A stretch of DNA of 64,000 nucleotides from Pisaster brevispinus (lineage: Eukaryota; Echinodermata; Asteroidea; Forcipulatida; Asteriidae): NCBI GenBank assembly GCA_023634235.1, contig JAMKCF010000001.1:17618258-17682257 (forward strand), read 5' to 3'. Position numbers and translations under genes: made by a program. This document shows positions 45,740 through 56,593 of this stretch, in pieces; the stretch's first letter is position 1, and each line of letters begins with the position of its first letter. Below the pieces are notes generated by a model, which saw only the letters and a program-made list of their open reading frames with translations, was not told where the DNA came from and did not search any database.

Positions 45740-45838
45740 TTAGCTTCAGGAAGGGCCCCTTGGTACGCTTGATTTGCCTTTGTGTCAAAGAAGTGTGGGA
45801 AATATCCCTTTTTAAGTTCAGTCAAACCGAAGGACGAA
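45736..45838 (-). pseudogene. DNA polymerase B fragment upstream of the LTR
   Basis: About 33 residues (ASSFGLTELKKGYFPHFFDT and the following QAYQGALPEAKY) continue the polymerase from 44551. 'F-x-L-x-E-L-K-K-G-x-F-P-H' is a conserved block of Polinton polymerases. The fragment is cut on its other side near 45838 by a SINE tail, so the N-terminal half of the enzyme is missing here. Confidence 0.75.
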
Positions 45839-45955
45839 GCAATAATGTTAAGTGTCTTGCTTAAGGACACAAGTGTCACGACCGGGACTCAACCGGGAAG
45901 CTTCACAGGGTGAGCCTCTTCTCTTATCCATCTTACAAACACCTTCTAGGGAGAT
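45834..45955 (-). mobile_element. SINE, minus strand, inserted in the polymerase gene
   Basis: On the minus strand it reads GGTTGAGTCCCGGTCGTGAC (B-box region), then ACTTGTGTCCTTAAGCAAGA, then CACTTAACATTATTGCTTCG. This is the same head-to-body arrangement as the SINE at 37804. Its 3' tail abuts the polymerase fragment at about 45838. The A-box end is not clear. Confidence 0.62.
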
Positions 45956-45956
45956 G

Positions 45957-46300
45957 CGAAGGACAATAACCGGCTTATCGTTTCTCTCGCCATCCTTAGT
46001 ACAATTCGAATCTTAAGACCTTGCTATTGACTTATACAAGATGGTTCAAACGAAGGACCATTAACGGTTTAATGTTACCCTCGCCCTCCCCCAGTTCGAT
46101 TCTTAAGACCTTGTTAGTGGCTTCTACCAGGTGGTTCAAACAAAGGACAATAACCTACTTATCGTTTCTCTCACCATCCTTTGTACAATTCGAATCTTAA
46201 GACTTGTACAAGAGGATTCGAACGAAGGACCATTTACGGCTTAATGTTACTCTCGCCCCTCGGTTCGATTCTTAAGACCTTGTTATTGACTCTGTCTTTG
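45957..46300 (+). repeat. Tandem repeat of about 80-95 bp, four units
   Basis: Four diverged units of the form GAAGGACAATAACCGGCTTA ... ATTCGAATCTTAAGACCTTG ... GGTTCAAAC, at about 45957, 46052, 46142 and 46222. Units 1 and 3, and units 2 and 4, resemble each other most, which suggests a dimeric higher-order unit of about 185 bp. Confidence 0.75.
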
Positions 46301-47720
46301 GGTATTCGCCTAACAAAAACAAATTATATATATATATTATTTACCAAAGATCCAAGTCTTTAACAAGAACGGTGTCAGGGTCCATTTTTATCTGTGAGAT
46401 GAGTACACCCTGTGTTTGTCTATTTTTACTATCATTAGTGTGTGTGTGTGTCCTATTCTTGAGGGGTTGGTGATCGTCCAAAACTATGGTGTCGTAGCAA
46501 CGTCCTAAACATGTCAACATATATTTAATATTTAGAGCCCCCCTCTTCCTTCTAGGCGCCATTTCACGATGGGCAACCTGGATGAGTTGTACTTTAACAC
46601 GCATATCAGCAACGTCTTCATTGCTCAGCTTGAGGAATAGAGGAACTCAGCTAACGCTGAGTGGCGTGCAGGACAGGGGTTGGTGGAAAATCGTCGACAA
46701 GACCTCATCTCGGAGGAGGCAGCGTGGGCCTGTGCAGGACGTGCAGGCAGGCACGATTACACGCTGCATCTGATGAGGCGTCAGCGGGAGTATTGGCATC
46801 CCCCTGTCACTTTTAATGGCCGGTGCGCGATACTTTCGCCGTATCGGCCTGATAAGGTACAGGGTGGACATACTCCCGCAGGAGTACTTTTCACAATTTC
46901 TAGATGTCTGTGTGTAAAGGGAAGAGTGAAATCATACATGTAGCCGTGTGCAAACAAACCATGAGATGAGACTAGTGTTACCACAAAAAACATTTTGCTC
47001 GTATATGAAATGTGCATCATATAGAAAATATTTAGAGCACAATCGCAAAGAAATATAAGGACCGGAACGCACTCATCATGTTCAAAAAGCTTTAGGTTTA
47101 AATATTTATGAAGATTCTCCCCTGTTGATGGAGAATCATTTATGGAAACTAAAGCTTAAAAAAACGTATGAGGCGGCATGTAGTTCTTAAAAGGGATGGG
47201 GGTGGAGGTAGAGAGCAAAGCAACCAGGGGGAACAGGTGTTAGTTTGGGGGGGGGGGGGGGCGGAGGCGGAAGTGGATAGGACAGGGTATGTGAAAGAGG
47301 GAGACTGCCCAATATAAGTCTAGAGCGAATAAACGCTTGGTTTGTGGTGGTGCGGGAAATTTGAAACTAAATCCGGTGGTAGCCAACAAAACAAACATAA
47401 ATGGGCAGAGAGAAGTTGTGAAAAGGAAAACACATGTTTTCGGTGTGGTCTCTGGTAATAAACCATCCCATGACTTTATGTATATTATTTTTGGTGGGAG
47501 ACAAATGTCTCTGTTTTCCAAAAAAGTCAAGGCAATAGTTAAAGCAGACCTGTTTTTTGATGTTTGCATGCATCTTCAAGGAAGAAAGAGTGGGGGGGGG
47601 GGGAAAGTAAGGGAAGGTTTTTTTGGGGGGGTTTAGGATGGGAAGAGGTGTTAGAACTCACTAAAAATAACCTTTTTTCCTGTGATAATATGTTGAGCCA
47701 CTTTTGTTTGTTTAATGGAA
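46301..47720. other. No recognised gene; G-rich tracts
   Basis: A minus frame at 46341-46604 and a plus frame at 46680-46943 are open but carry no motif I can name. The GC content of 46550-46900 is above background, so a dead coding fragment is possible. G tracts lie at 47248-47261, 47591-47602 and 47620-47632. Confidence 0.4.
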
Positions 47721-47724
47721 GGGC

Positions 47725-47780
47725 TCAAAACATTTTCTGTGCGTTTTTTGAGCTGCACTTCATCAGTCACCGTTTTGGCT
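47725..47780 (-). ncRNA. Possible hammerhead-ribozyme-like core near the Penelope element
   Basis: On the minus strand CTGATGA (47766-47760) is followed by GTGC...GCAC, which can pair around a 12-base loop, and then AGAAA (GAAA at 47737-47734). This resembles the CUGANGA - stem II - GAAA core of hammerhead ribozymes, which are known in Penelope-like elements. An A/A mismatch sits where a G-C pair is normally found, and I could not define stem III or the cleavage site with confidence. It is a weak candidate only. Confidence 0.2.
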
Positions 47781-47997
47781 TTGTATCCTTTTTATGAAAG
47801 TTTTTGCAACAAGCAGTGATCATGTTCTTACTTTTTTTAGGCAAGAGGATCCAAAAAAGATTAGTATTCTTCGTTTGTTTATAGCTTACGTAATCTCATC
47901 TCGATACAAGTCTCGATTTTTTCTTTAACTTTGTGTACCCGACTGTTGTTCCTGTAGTTATTCAATCAAGATTTGCAAGTTCTGTTCGTCCATTTTT

Positions 47998-50030
47998 TAA
48001 AATAAGTTTTCTTCGGTAGAAGCTTGCAATCTAGCCCGAATTAGTTTGTCTCTTATGTTCTTTTGTCGTTTGTAGGCCAACAGAGGTGGTAAAGGGAAGA
48101 GGTTGTTGAGGAAATCATCGTCATTTATTTGGTGCCAGTGTTTCAACAAGGCACTTTTGAGATTCAAGTGATGTATCTGTGGGAAAAAAGGCAAAGTAAA
48201 AACAAGAGGCGGATTCGTTTCTTTCTTGATGTTAGGTGGTGCACTCAGTATTGAATTCATATGGTCACTGTTAGATTTCGTGAAGCGGGTCAATTCTTCT
48301 GTGTTGTATCCACGTTCTATAAGTTTTTCTTTATAAGAAATTGACCTTACTCTCAAAATCTTGTGTGTATGTGCATATGCGTTTGTATCTCGTCGTTTCA
48401 CCCTTAATGACGCCGCCAAATACAGACTCAGGGTGTGCAGAATCTCGAGCAAGATATTAGAACGTGTCCGTTTTTTTCGTTGCTACTCGAGTATCAAGCT
48501 TCCCTTCTTTTTGAAAACGTTCGCCTTTGTAGATGACGAGGTCAAGAAAGGTGATTTGGTAGTCGGAGATCTCTGAAGTGAATTTCAAGGTGCAGGTTGT
48601 TTAACATATTTATAAAATCCAACGCCTTGTTTTTGTTGCCATTATAGATTATTAAAACATCGTCTCTGTATATCATGTAGGCCACTATCTCTGGGTTGTT
48701 CGGGAGTATGACTTCTTGTTCGTATTTGAATATTGTCACATATTTCAGGACTGCATACACTACCCATCGCCACGCCAATTTTTTGTCTGTAGAACTTGTT
48801 GAATTCAAAGACGTTTGCGCCTAAAATCAGTTCTAACAAACATTGCGTGTGTTTTCTTGTAGGTTTTGGTGTGGTGTACAATCCTGATTTTGCTTGTTCC
48901 AAAGCATCACAAACTGAGTCTATTGCCTCTTTCTGTGGGCAGTTTGTGTACATTGAAACAATGTCCAGTGCGATTAGGAGATTATCCTGTCCCATCGTCA
49001 AATAATTAAGTCTTTTGAGAACCTGTGAGGAGTTAGTCTCTTGTATATGTGCTTTGTTGCTTGACGATAGGGAGCAGGAAAAAATCCATATATTTTGAAA
49101 TTTGTTGAGTTGGAGCCCCACAACCATTGATAATCGGCCTCCCTACAAACCGCGTTCCACCCGGTGGGTTTTTATGGATCTTCGGTAGGAGGTAAAGGCT
49201 GGGCGTTTTGATCTGGTGATTGTGAGGATTAAGAAACTCAAAAATCTTTGTTTATAACGTTGTCCACGTATAGATTGCGAACGGCCCGGTAGACCATCGC
49301 TGTGATTTCACCCGTTAAATCCCTGTCAACAACCTCATAGTGTGGCCCAGATAATTGTCTCAAACCTTCCCGTACGTAGTCTGATCTATTCATAACACAT
49401 ACACCACGGCCTTTGTCAAATTGTTTTATGACAATGTTTTATTTTTTTTTAGGCCTGTGAGAGCAATGCGTTCTGCTTTAGTGATATTGGATGCCACATT
49501 TTTATTTTTATTTTGGACAGTTCCTCCAGTGTACCTTCAATGTAATTTTCTAAGTTTGTATTGAAGGTAGCAGGGGGTGTCCATTTTGAAGGCATCCGAA
49601 ATGGATGAAGTTTACCCAATATAGATTTCCCTGCCATTAAAACGTGTGGTCTCATTTTTCTGAAGAGCAATTTTGAATGGCGTAGGATAGCTGTTTTTCT
49701 TGGTTTTTTGGGTGTGGGAATGAAGTTCAAACCTCTTCCAAGAGCAATCGTTTCCATCAAAGACAGTTTAGAGTCGGACAGATTTTTGACAAATTGTTGA
49801 CTTTTGTTGGCTTTTTGTGTAAGGAAAATCAACCTCTCGTTTTTCATTTTTTGTTTGATTATTTTACGAGAGAGAGAAGATTTATCTTTTGCCATTCTAC
49901 CTTTCAAATTCTTTTTGCCTCTATAAGTCCAATAGGGTCCTTAGCCGTTTTAGTATGATGTTTTGCATTAAGGACGATAGAGTTACAATGATCATATTGT
50001 GATTTGCAGTCGTTTAAGTACCATGATTCT
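47998..50030 (-). pseudogene. Penelope-like reverse transcriptase, decayed
   Basis: Minus-strand pieces in several frames follow the order of a Penelope-like element (PLE). The N-terminal region is NLSDSKLSLMETIALGRGLN with FIPTPKKP (49449-49907). Next come SLYLLPKIHKNPPGGTRFVG (about 49141-49200), RPIINGCGAPTQQISKYMDF (about 49080-49140) and motif A LIALDIVSMYTN (about 48945-48980). Then come a motif B block RQKIGVAMGSVCSPE (about 48740-48785), motif C YRDDVLIIYNG (about 48640-48675), and the thumb-like end (48000-48250). In this family the RT copies the element RNA by target priming. Several frameshifts and stops break it, and I see no GIY-YIG endonuclease after the RT. The copy is dead and probably 3' truncated, or it belongs to an endonuclease-lacking group. 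Confidence 0.8.
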
Positions 50031-50592
50031 GTCGAATCAACCACAAACATTCTGTCATGCTCATGCGTATGCGCATGTGATGTGACATCGCCTGGGGTTG
50101 ATGTCTGTTGGCTGTGTGGTGAATAGATTCGCAGGGCCAGGTCGTAATGTTCAAAGGTTTGAGTGGATTGGGCAGGCAGATGGAGAGGGGGGGGGTACGT
50201 GTATACAGAAAGGAGGGAAATTGGGTGGTAGAGGTAAAGACGCGTTGGAGAGGTTTAAGAGAGGAAAAAGGGGGTATAAGGTTTATAGGACAAGAATGGT
50301 GGGCGGGTTTGGTAAGGAAAGGGGTTAATGCCTTGTGAAATGAGGTGATGGCGATTGATGATAGGTTGGTAAGATCAAAACTTGACTGCAAAAATATTAT
50401 TAAGGATATGCATTTGTGATTTTGAAAAAAAATTTGCACTAAGGTGATCTTTCCGGTTTTGGTTTATGTCAAGCTGAAAGCTTCTTATAAAAGGAAAGGT
50501 CATCATAAAGAAACGAAGATAGACTGAGAAAGGAGAGGTGGGAGAAAAAAAAGGGGGGAGAGGGGAAGAACGAAGCAAGTGAGTGGGCGTTG
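50031..50592. other. Purine-rich strand region, no gene supported
   Basis: The plus strand is strongly G/A-rich from about 50160 to 50330 and again at 50520-50580, including a G run near 50186-50195. The minus frame 50014-50439 is open mainly because of this bias. It might be the 5' part of the Penelope-like element, but it carries no motif. Confidence 0.4.
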
Positions 50593-50599
50593 ATCTTAT

Positions 50600-50940
50600 C
50601 ATAGAGCAAGGAACAGGAGTTACAACTCCAGTCTTAAACCCTGAGGCTCCAATTAATCCAATTAGCGAAAGACTATGGAGGCCACCTGCAGCGCCTGTAC
50701 ACATTCCGACCGCAGTGCGCTCTTTGTATCCTACGTGTGTTACCGCTTTTCACTGCCGTCGCTGGTACCACGTCGTTTTCCATTCATATTTATTGGAGAA
50801 GTCAAGTAGCAACAAACAAATTCAACGCGTGCGCAGTAGACGGTGTATAGCCACGTTGCATGCGCACAGTGCTTCATGGGAAACTTTCGACTTTGAGCTT
50901 TCTACCGAATTTTGAAGCAAAAAAATCGGCCTTTCCTGTG
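50600..50940 (+). promoter_or_regulatory. 5' end, promoter and untranslated first exon of the P-like transposase
   Basis: From the terminal repeat to a strong splice donor (TGTG|GTGAGT, GT at 50941). It contains NRF1-like CGCGTGCGCAG (near 50825-50836) and GCATGCGCAC (near 50859-50868) and no TATA box. It looks like a CpG-type housekeeping promoter. The acceptor is TTTGCAG at 52129, seven bases before the start ATG. Confidence 0.55.
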
Positions 50941-52136
50941 GTGAGTTATGACATTTTTAAGGTTTTGCTGATCGGGAAAATTATGAAATATGTAATATTG
51001 ATTTTTTTATCATGAAATAAATGTCGGTGGTCTCCGGCCGTTGAAAACGAATTGAGGTTGTTTGCTAACGTTTTTCCTATCGGGGGATGTGCTTTTGAAT
51101 GGTGGACACATCTAGACACAAACTGAAAAAAGGGAATTTAAAATGCCATTTTTGTGACTTTATGACCGTTTTGGGTGGGATAATTTTTGTTAAGCTACTT
51201 GAAAGAGCCGTAATTATTCAACTGAAATTTGTTTTTGTTTTATAAGAATATTACAAAGTGGTAATTCCTATTGCATTTCGTTGGCCTAAATCATTGAAAT
51301 GGAGTCATTCTTAGTTAAAAACACCCTGGCAAAGGAGTACGCATTGAACAGCCGTGGATTAAAGTGTTTTTTTGTGCATGTTGTATAGGTGAAAATATTC
51401 AACGGCTGTTTAAGGTTTACAAACTGGTTTGCTATAATTTTGAGGGCTGGAAGTAAATGTGGCGACGATGTTGTGACGCACTTTTACACTTTTTTTTAGC
51501 ATATGAATGCAAAGAATAATAGTAGTATAGTATTGTATAGTGTATTTTATTATATTTGAAGTTCCTGTTGGTGAGCTGTGTTCATTTGGCAAAAGTTGTG
51601 TTTTATTAAAAACAAAAACAAAAATCTTAAAATTTATCTTGTTATCAAATACATAGATTTAGAAATACCATGCTCTATGTCTATGCATAGAGCAAGGGTC
51701 TATGGAAATACATTTGTAATATACTTTTGTAGGAAGTCAAATTACATTACTTTGTTGTTAGTTAATTCCATCATAGAGCTGTCTGTTTTTAACAAAATCC
51801 AAAATGAAGTTTTACAGCAGGATACAGAAATCTTGACAATAATAATATTAATAATATAGATCTCTTGCATTTTGTCTCATCTACCACCTTGAAGGTTTTA
51901 GCTGTTAAAAGAAAAAAAATCTATCTGCTTTATGATAGTTTTGAGAAAAGAAAAAAAAATTCAATTAACAAACTTCCTTTTGTCATTTTACATTGCACAA
52001 TATTTGCCAGTACATGTACGTAGTACAGCTAAACCTCATGTACAATTGTGTTCATTTTGTTTTTTACTTTGGTTTTGAACATGAAACAATGACTATTTAT
52101 TCTGTTTTTGTTTTAGCTATAATTTGCAGGAGAAAA

Positions 52137-55100
52137 ATGGCAAAATGTCTTCAGGATTTGTGCAGGCTCTGCGGAGGACCTGGAGCAGCTGGTATTGCTC
52201 GGAGAAACCCTCACAGCAAAGAAAAGTACAGCAGAGTTTTGTTGAAAGCCCTCGATGTTGACATCAGTCATGATGTTTTGTCCACTCATCCGCCGTTTGT
52301 CTGCCACAGTTGTTTTAAGAAGCTTGACCGCTGGTTAAAGGCTGCAAAGCAGAACAAGAAGACAGCCTGCAACATTGATGTAGTATCCTTCAACCCTCAT
52401 GTTTGTGGTGATAGCTGTAGTCTTCGTCGTAGTCCATCACCTCAACCTCAGCTGTCTGTTTTTGATGGAATCATCACATTGGCAAAACAACATGGGTGCT
52501 TGACATGGCGTGGTGAGGATCGGCTGAAAGTAATGCAGTTTGGTGTCACTGGTTGCTCAGAAATAGAGCTGAATATCTTTCATGATTTTTCTTGGAGATT
52601 GGATGTCTGTGGGGTTGATGTTGTTGGGTCTGGTTGCTTGTTGTTTGGTGATGTGCCTTCTTCATTAGGTGTTCCAGATGTGCAGTTAATCCTTAACATG
52701 TTCAAGACAAGTAACGTCTGCCTTGGCAACCCAGACTACCCTGCTGTTGTAAAGTCTAAAGAAGGTCCAGCAGGACAGATTCCCATCTCAATCACCAAAA
52801 AGGATGTGTTCCAGACCCATCCATACAAGACCATTCGTCATTGTGCTTGTCAGCTGCTGATTTCAAAGCCTAAAGTTCGTTGTGATGTGTGCCAGTTGCT
52901 GCGGGTAGATTTAAGTGTCCTTGCATCACGATTGAAAGGAGTGCCAACAATTTCGACGTCTTCTTCAGTAAGAAATGATGCCTTGTCTGTCCCCCAGCTT
53001 CAGGAAAAGGTCAAGCTTATGAGAGCTCAAAATAAATCCCTAAAGCGGAGGAGTTTGGCAATTGAGGATAAGGTAGCGTCAATGATGCGGTGTGATAGTG
53101 TTTTGGTCAGTCATAAAAGTAATGAGTTTCTTCATCAGGCTATGAAGGAAGGTGAAGCAGTCTTCCAGTCTGCAGTTCCAGAGCATTCTTATGCGTCTTT
53201 ACTTTGGCAGCAACAACAGAAAGCCTCAGTCAAAGGCAAAGGGATGAGATGGCATCCTGCTATTATAAGGTTTTGTGTTGCTATACAAAGCAAGTCCTCA
53301 GCAGCATATAACTTCCTGAGAGATAGTGGCTTTATGAAGCTCCCCCATCCAAACACATTGCATCCCTACACACATTTCGGCAATCCTTCTTCTGGTTTCA
53401 ATTCTGATTTGGTCTTGAGAGTCGCTCAAGATTTAGACCTTCATTCCCTTCCGGAACATAAACGAAATGTCTCCATCATGTTCGATGAAATGAAGATTAA
53501 GGCTGGGTTGGTGTATTCAGTGCGCTCTGGATCTATTGTTGGTTTTGTAGATGTTGGCTCCATTGCTAACGAGATTCTCCAGTTCGAGACTAGATGCAAG
53601 GAAGTCGATATTCCAGTTGCGAGCCATGTGCTGGTGTTAATGATAAGGGGAATTTTCTCTTCATTGCGTTCTCCAATCGGGTATTACCCAAGTCTTGGTG
53701 TGTCTAGTCATCAGTTATACCCTTGTATTTGGGAAGCAGTAGTTTTGCTTGAGTCTGTTGGGTTCATTGTGAGGGGTCTTATATCGGATGGGGCCTCGGC
53801 TAACCGGAAGCTGTACAAAATCCATGGTCCAGCAAAGTCCTTCACCCATTCTGTTAGCCACCCAGCAGCACCAAGGAAACTCTTCTTTTTCTGTGATGCC
53901 CCCCATCTCATGAAAACTACACGAAACAATTGGGAAAACTCCGGCTGCCACAACAAAACCAGAAACCTGCACGTAAGTTTGTTAAATTAAAAAAAAACAA
54001 GTTTTATGTATAAAGGAACATTACCAAAAAAATTTTTGCAAACAAAACAGTCGCTGGCAGTGCTTACTCTATGTAATCCACCATAAACATAAAATGACAA
54101 ACCTGTAGAAGTTTGAGATCGATCGGCCATCTGAGTCACGAGAAAATAGTGAAAAATGGATTACATACACATTTTGCATGATATCGATTAAAAATAAAAA
54201 TGAATAAAACGCTCACTGAGCAATCAAGTCCAATCAGGAAATTAGTTTTATTTATTTCTCATCAAATATGACATTTCTGACAGAAATATTTCAAGGGATG
54301 TTTTCTACTATCATCATTAGACTGTAAGTTTTATGTAAATCTGTGATCTTAGACGATTTTTTTTTCTTGCCAATTCTGTAATGTTTCTTTAATTTAAAGC
54401 CCATTCATAAACAAAATTGAAGGGGTTAAAGGCCTTATTATATATTTTTGATGGTATTCACTCAATCTTTCCTTAAATTTACAGTTTCAGAAACAAGACA
54501 TCAAGTGGAACCATCTATTGATGCTGTACGATTGGGACATCGGGCTGAACAGATCATCTCCAGGCCTACGGCGTTTACATAAGATTACTTATGAGCACCT
54601 ACACTTGACCCCTACGCTGAGGATGCGTGTGTATATGGCTACCCAGGTACAAGCTCCCTCAGCTTTAATATTTTTTTTAAAATTTTTTTTTACTATTTTT
54701 GTAATACTTGAATGTGCCTTAAAAGCTGTTTATGTTTTGTAAGCTGTGGAGCACTAGTGATATTAAGTATAAATTGAATAACAATCAGACTGTATATTTG
54801 TACACTGTACATGTACATTCTTTATAAAAAAATTTGAAAAATGATTCAGGATGCATGATAGAAAAACGTATTTCAACTTCATTTCACATACATTAAATAC
54901 GATACCTAATAGTAATTAAGAAAACTGACATTGGCACTACATTTTCTTTTTCTATAGGTTCTAAGCAGCACTGTAGCAAATGCTTTGCAGGCATTTAGAA
55001 GGCACGACACAGCCTCGACAGAACTATTTGTCAGGATGTTTGACAAGTTTTTTGACTGCATGAATGTTGGCAACCCTCACAAGTCAAACCACAAACTGAA

Positions 55101-56043
55101 GGCAGCCTTGGCTCCATATAAGAGCGTAGATGACTGGCGTTTCAAGGTAACGTACTTACTCTTATACTTAATGTTCAGCGGCGTATAGCTACATGCACCC
55201 CCCCCACGAAAAAAATTGTGAGAGTGCCCACAGAAAAAAGGCAGTAAAAAGCTGATATATTTGCCGACTGATCATTGCAGTGAGAGGTTGAGTTAGAGTG
55301 AAGGAGAGGAACAGATTTGTGAGACTTGTTTTTTTAGCTTGAGCGATGAAGTTTTTTTTTAGGAGGACGTTGTCCCCCTGCAGCGTACCCATCAAAAATA
55401 AACCCACCCCTTCCCCCAACTTTAAAATCTTACCAGTATGTATACATGTAGACGATTTATTTATTTATTTTTTGTTTAAACTAGTGGCTTCAAGAAGACT
55501 TCTTGGGTTTTTTGGACAAGTGGGCTGAAGAAGTCGAGACTGCCAGTAATGTTAGTAAAGACGTCAAGCAGAAGATGTGTTTGAGCAGAGAAACAGTTGA
55601 AGGACTTCGTATAACTGGTAAATATTAACATGTGTCCTGTAATTTTTTTTTTTAAGTAAAATGGTGAAAGGTGTCATGGTAATCTAATCAAAGCTTCAAC
55701 CATGTTGTTTATTCCTTCTAAATTTTGTTTCTTGTTTTTCATTTCAGTTCAGTCCTTCACAGAGTTGTCCAAAGTGCTCCTGCAAGACCCAGAAGTTGAG
55801 TTCCTACTTAGTGATCGCTTCAACCAGGATCCACTGGAGATGTATTTTTCTAAGCAGCGCTCTGCAGGAGGTACATCTGATAACCCTACTGCCGAACAAT
55901 TTGGGCACAACATGATGGCCTTTCATGTTTCTAGATCATGTATCAAATCATCGAAGCGAGGCAACTGCCAGACAAACGAGGATGACACAGCCTCTATCAT
56001 TGACCCAACCCCGATTCCAAAACGAGCAAAAGAAAGTAAATAA
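52137..56043 (+). CDS. P-element-like DDE transposase (five coding exons)
   Basis: Coding exons 52137-53972, 54485-54646, 54958-55146, 55485-55617 and 55748-56043, all with GT...AG borders. The sum is 2,616 nt, which gives 871 aa with no internal stop. The start MAKCLQDLCRLCGG follows an acceptor closely, so I prefer it over the upstream frame extension at 51993. Order: a Cys4 ZAD-like finger (CRLC ... CHSC, residues about 9-62) in place of the usual THAP domain; a second Cys/His cluster; a coiled segment (LQEKVKLMRAQNKSLKRR); MRWHPAIIRFCVAIQ; the first catalytic Asp in IMFDEMKIKAG; the second in LISDGASANRK; DAPHLMKTTRNN; and the acidic residue region LSDRFNQDPLEMYFS near the C-terminus. This matches P/THAP9-type cut-and-paste transposases in length and order. 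It acts in the nucleus on the element's own ends. Confidence 0.87.
53973..54484 (+). other. Intron 2 of the P-like transposase
   Basis: GTAAGT donor after CTGCAC (53973) and TTTACAG acceptor (54484). AT-rich, with no other feature. Retention of this intron would add a stop soon after residue 612. In Drosophila P elements a retained intron makes a repressor, so this could be a regulated step, which is inference only. Confidence 0.6.
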
Positions 56044-56593
56044 ATATGTTTTGAAAGTTATTTATTTGCATCTTGTCCGGGTTCCATAGTACATGTATAT
56101 GTATACCACCAATGTTTTAATTTAGTAATATTAAGCTGAAGAAAATGATAACTTCTTGAAGAATGATGTGAATATTTGGTGGTACGATAATTGTTTTAAG
56201 TATTATTTAACATGATAATACAAAAACATGTACTTTACGTTATTGATTTGGTTACCAATGATAACACTGCACACAAATTCAAAAAATGTTAACCTCTTTG
56301 ATACAAAATTTCATAGATAAGCCATTGCTAACAAGAAAGTCCAAAACTGGGATCAAAATCATGGTAAGCATGTGCTACATGACGGTATTGCTTTTAGCCT
56401 TGCCACATGCTTTTAGCAACCTGAGACTTGACAATTTCAAGAAGCTTTTGGGAACAGTATCCTCAAAGCTAGAGATAAAGGTCAAAGAGCCTTTTGTTTT
56501 CTTCACGAAAATTAACATGTACTTTTTTCAAAAGGCAGACAAAGAAAAGTCTACAGTTCAGACAAAACACCTCAAATTTCTAACCCTTGAAAT
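56044..56593. other. Intergenic region between the convergent transposon genes
   Basis: AT-rich, about 550 bp between the transposase stop and the PHD-gene stop. The plus frame 56286-56708 is not supported and overlaps the PHD gene's end. Both genes probably end their transcripts here. Confidence 0.5.

Noticed and set aside
46341..46943. Possible gene(s) in both strands of the GC-richer segment
   Set aside because: Neither the minus frame (46341-46604) nor the plus frame (46680-46943) has a recognisable domain, and they overlap antisense. Kept only as an unassigned stretch.
50014..50439. Minus frame of 141 codons upstream of the Penelope-like RT
   Set aside because: It is open mainly because of the strong purine/pyrimidine strand bias. 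It has no RT or other motif, so it was left as an unassigned region.
51993..52136. N-terminal extension of the transposase frame (MHNICQYMYVV...)
   Set aside because: It would read through a clear intron end (acceptor at 52129). The Met at 52137 directly precedes the zinc finger.
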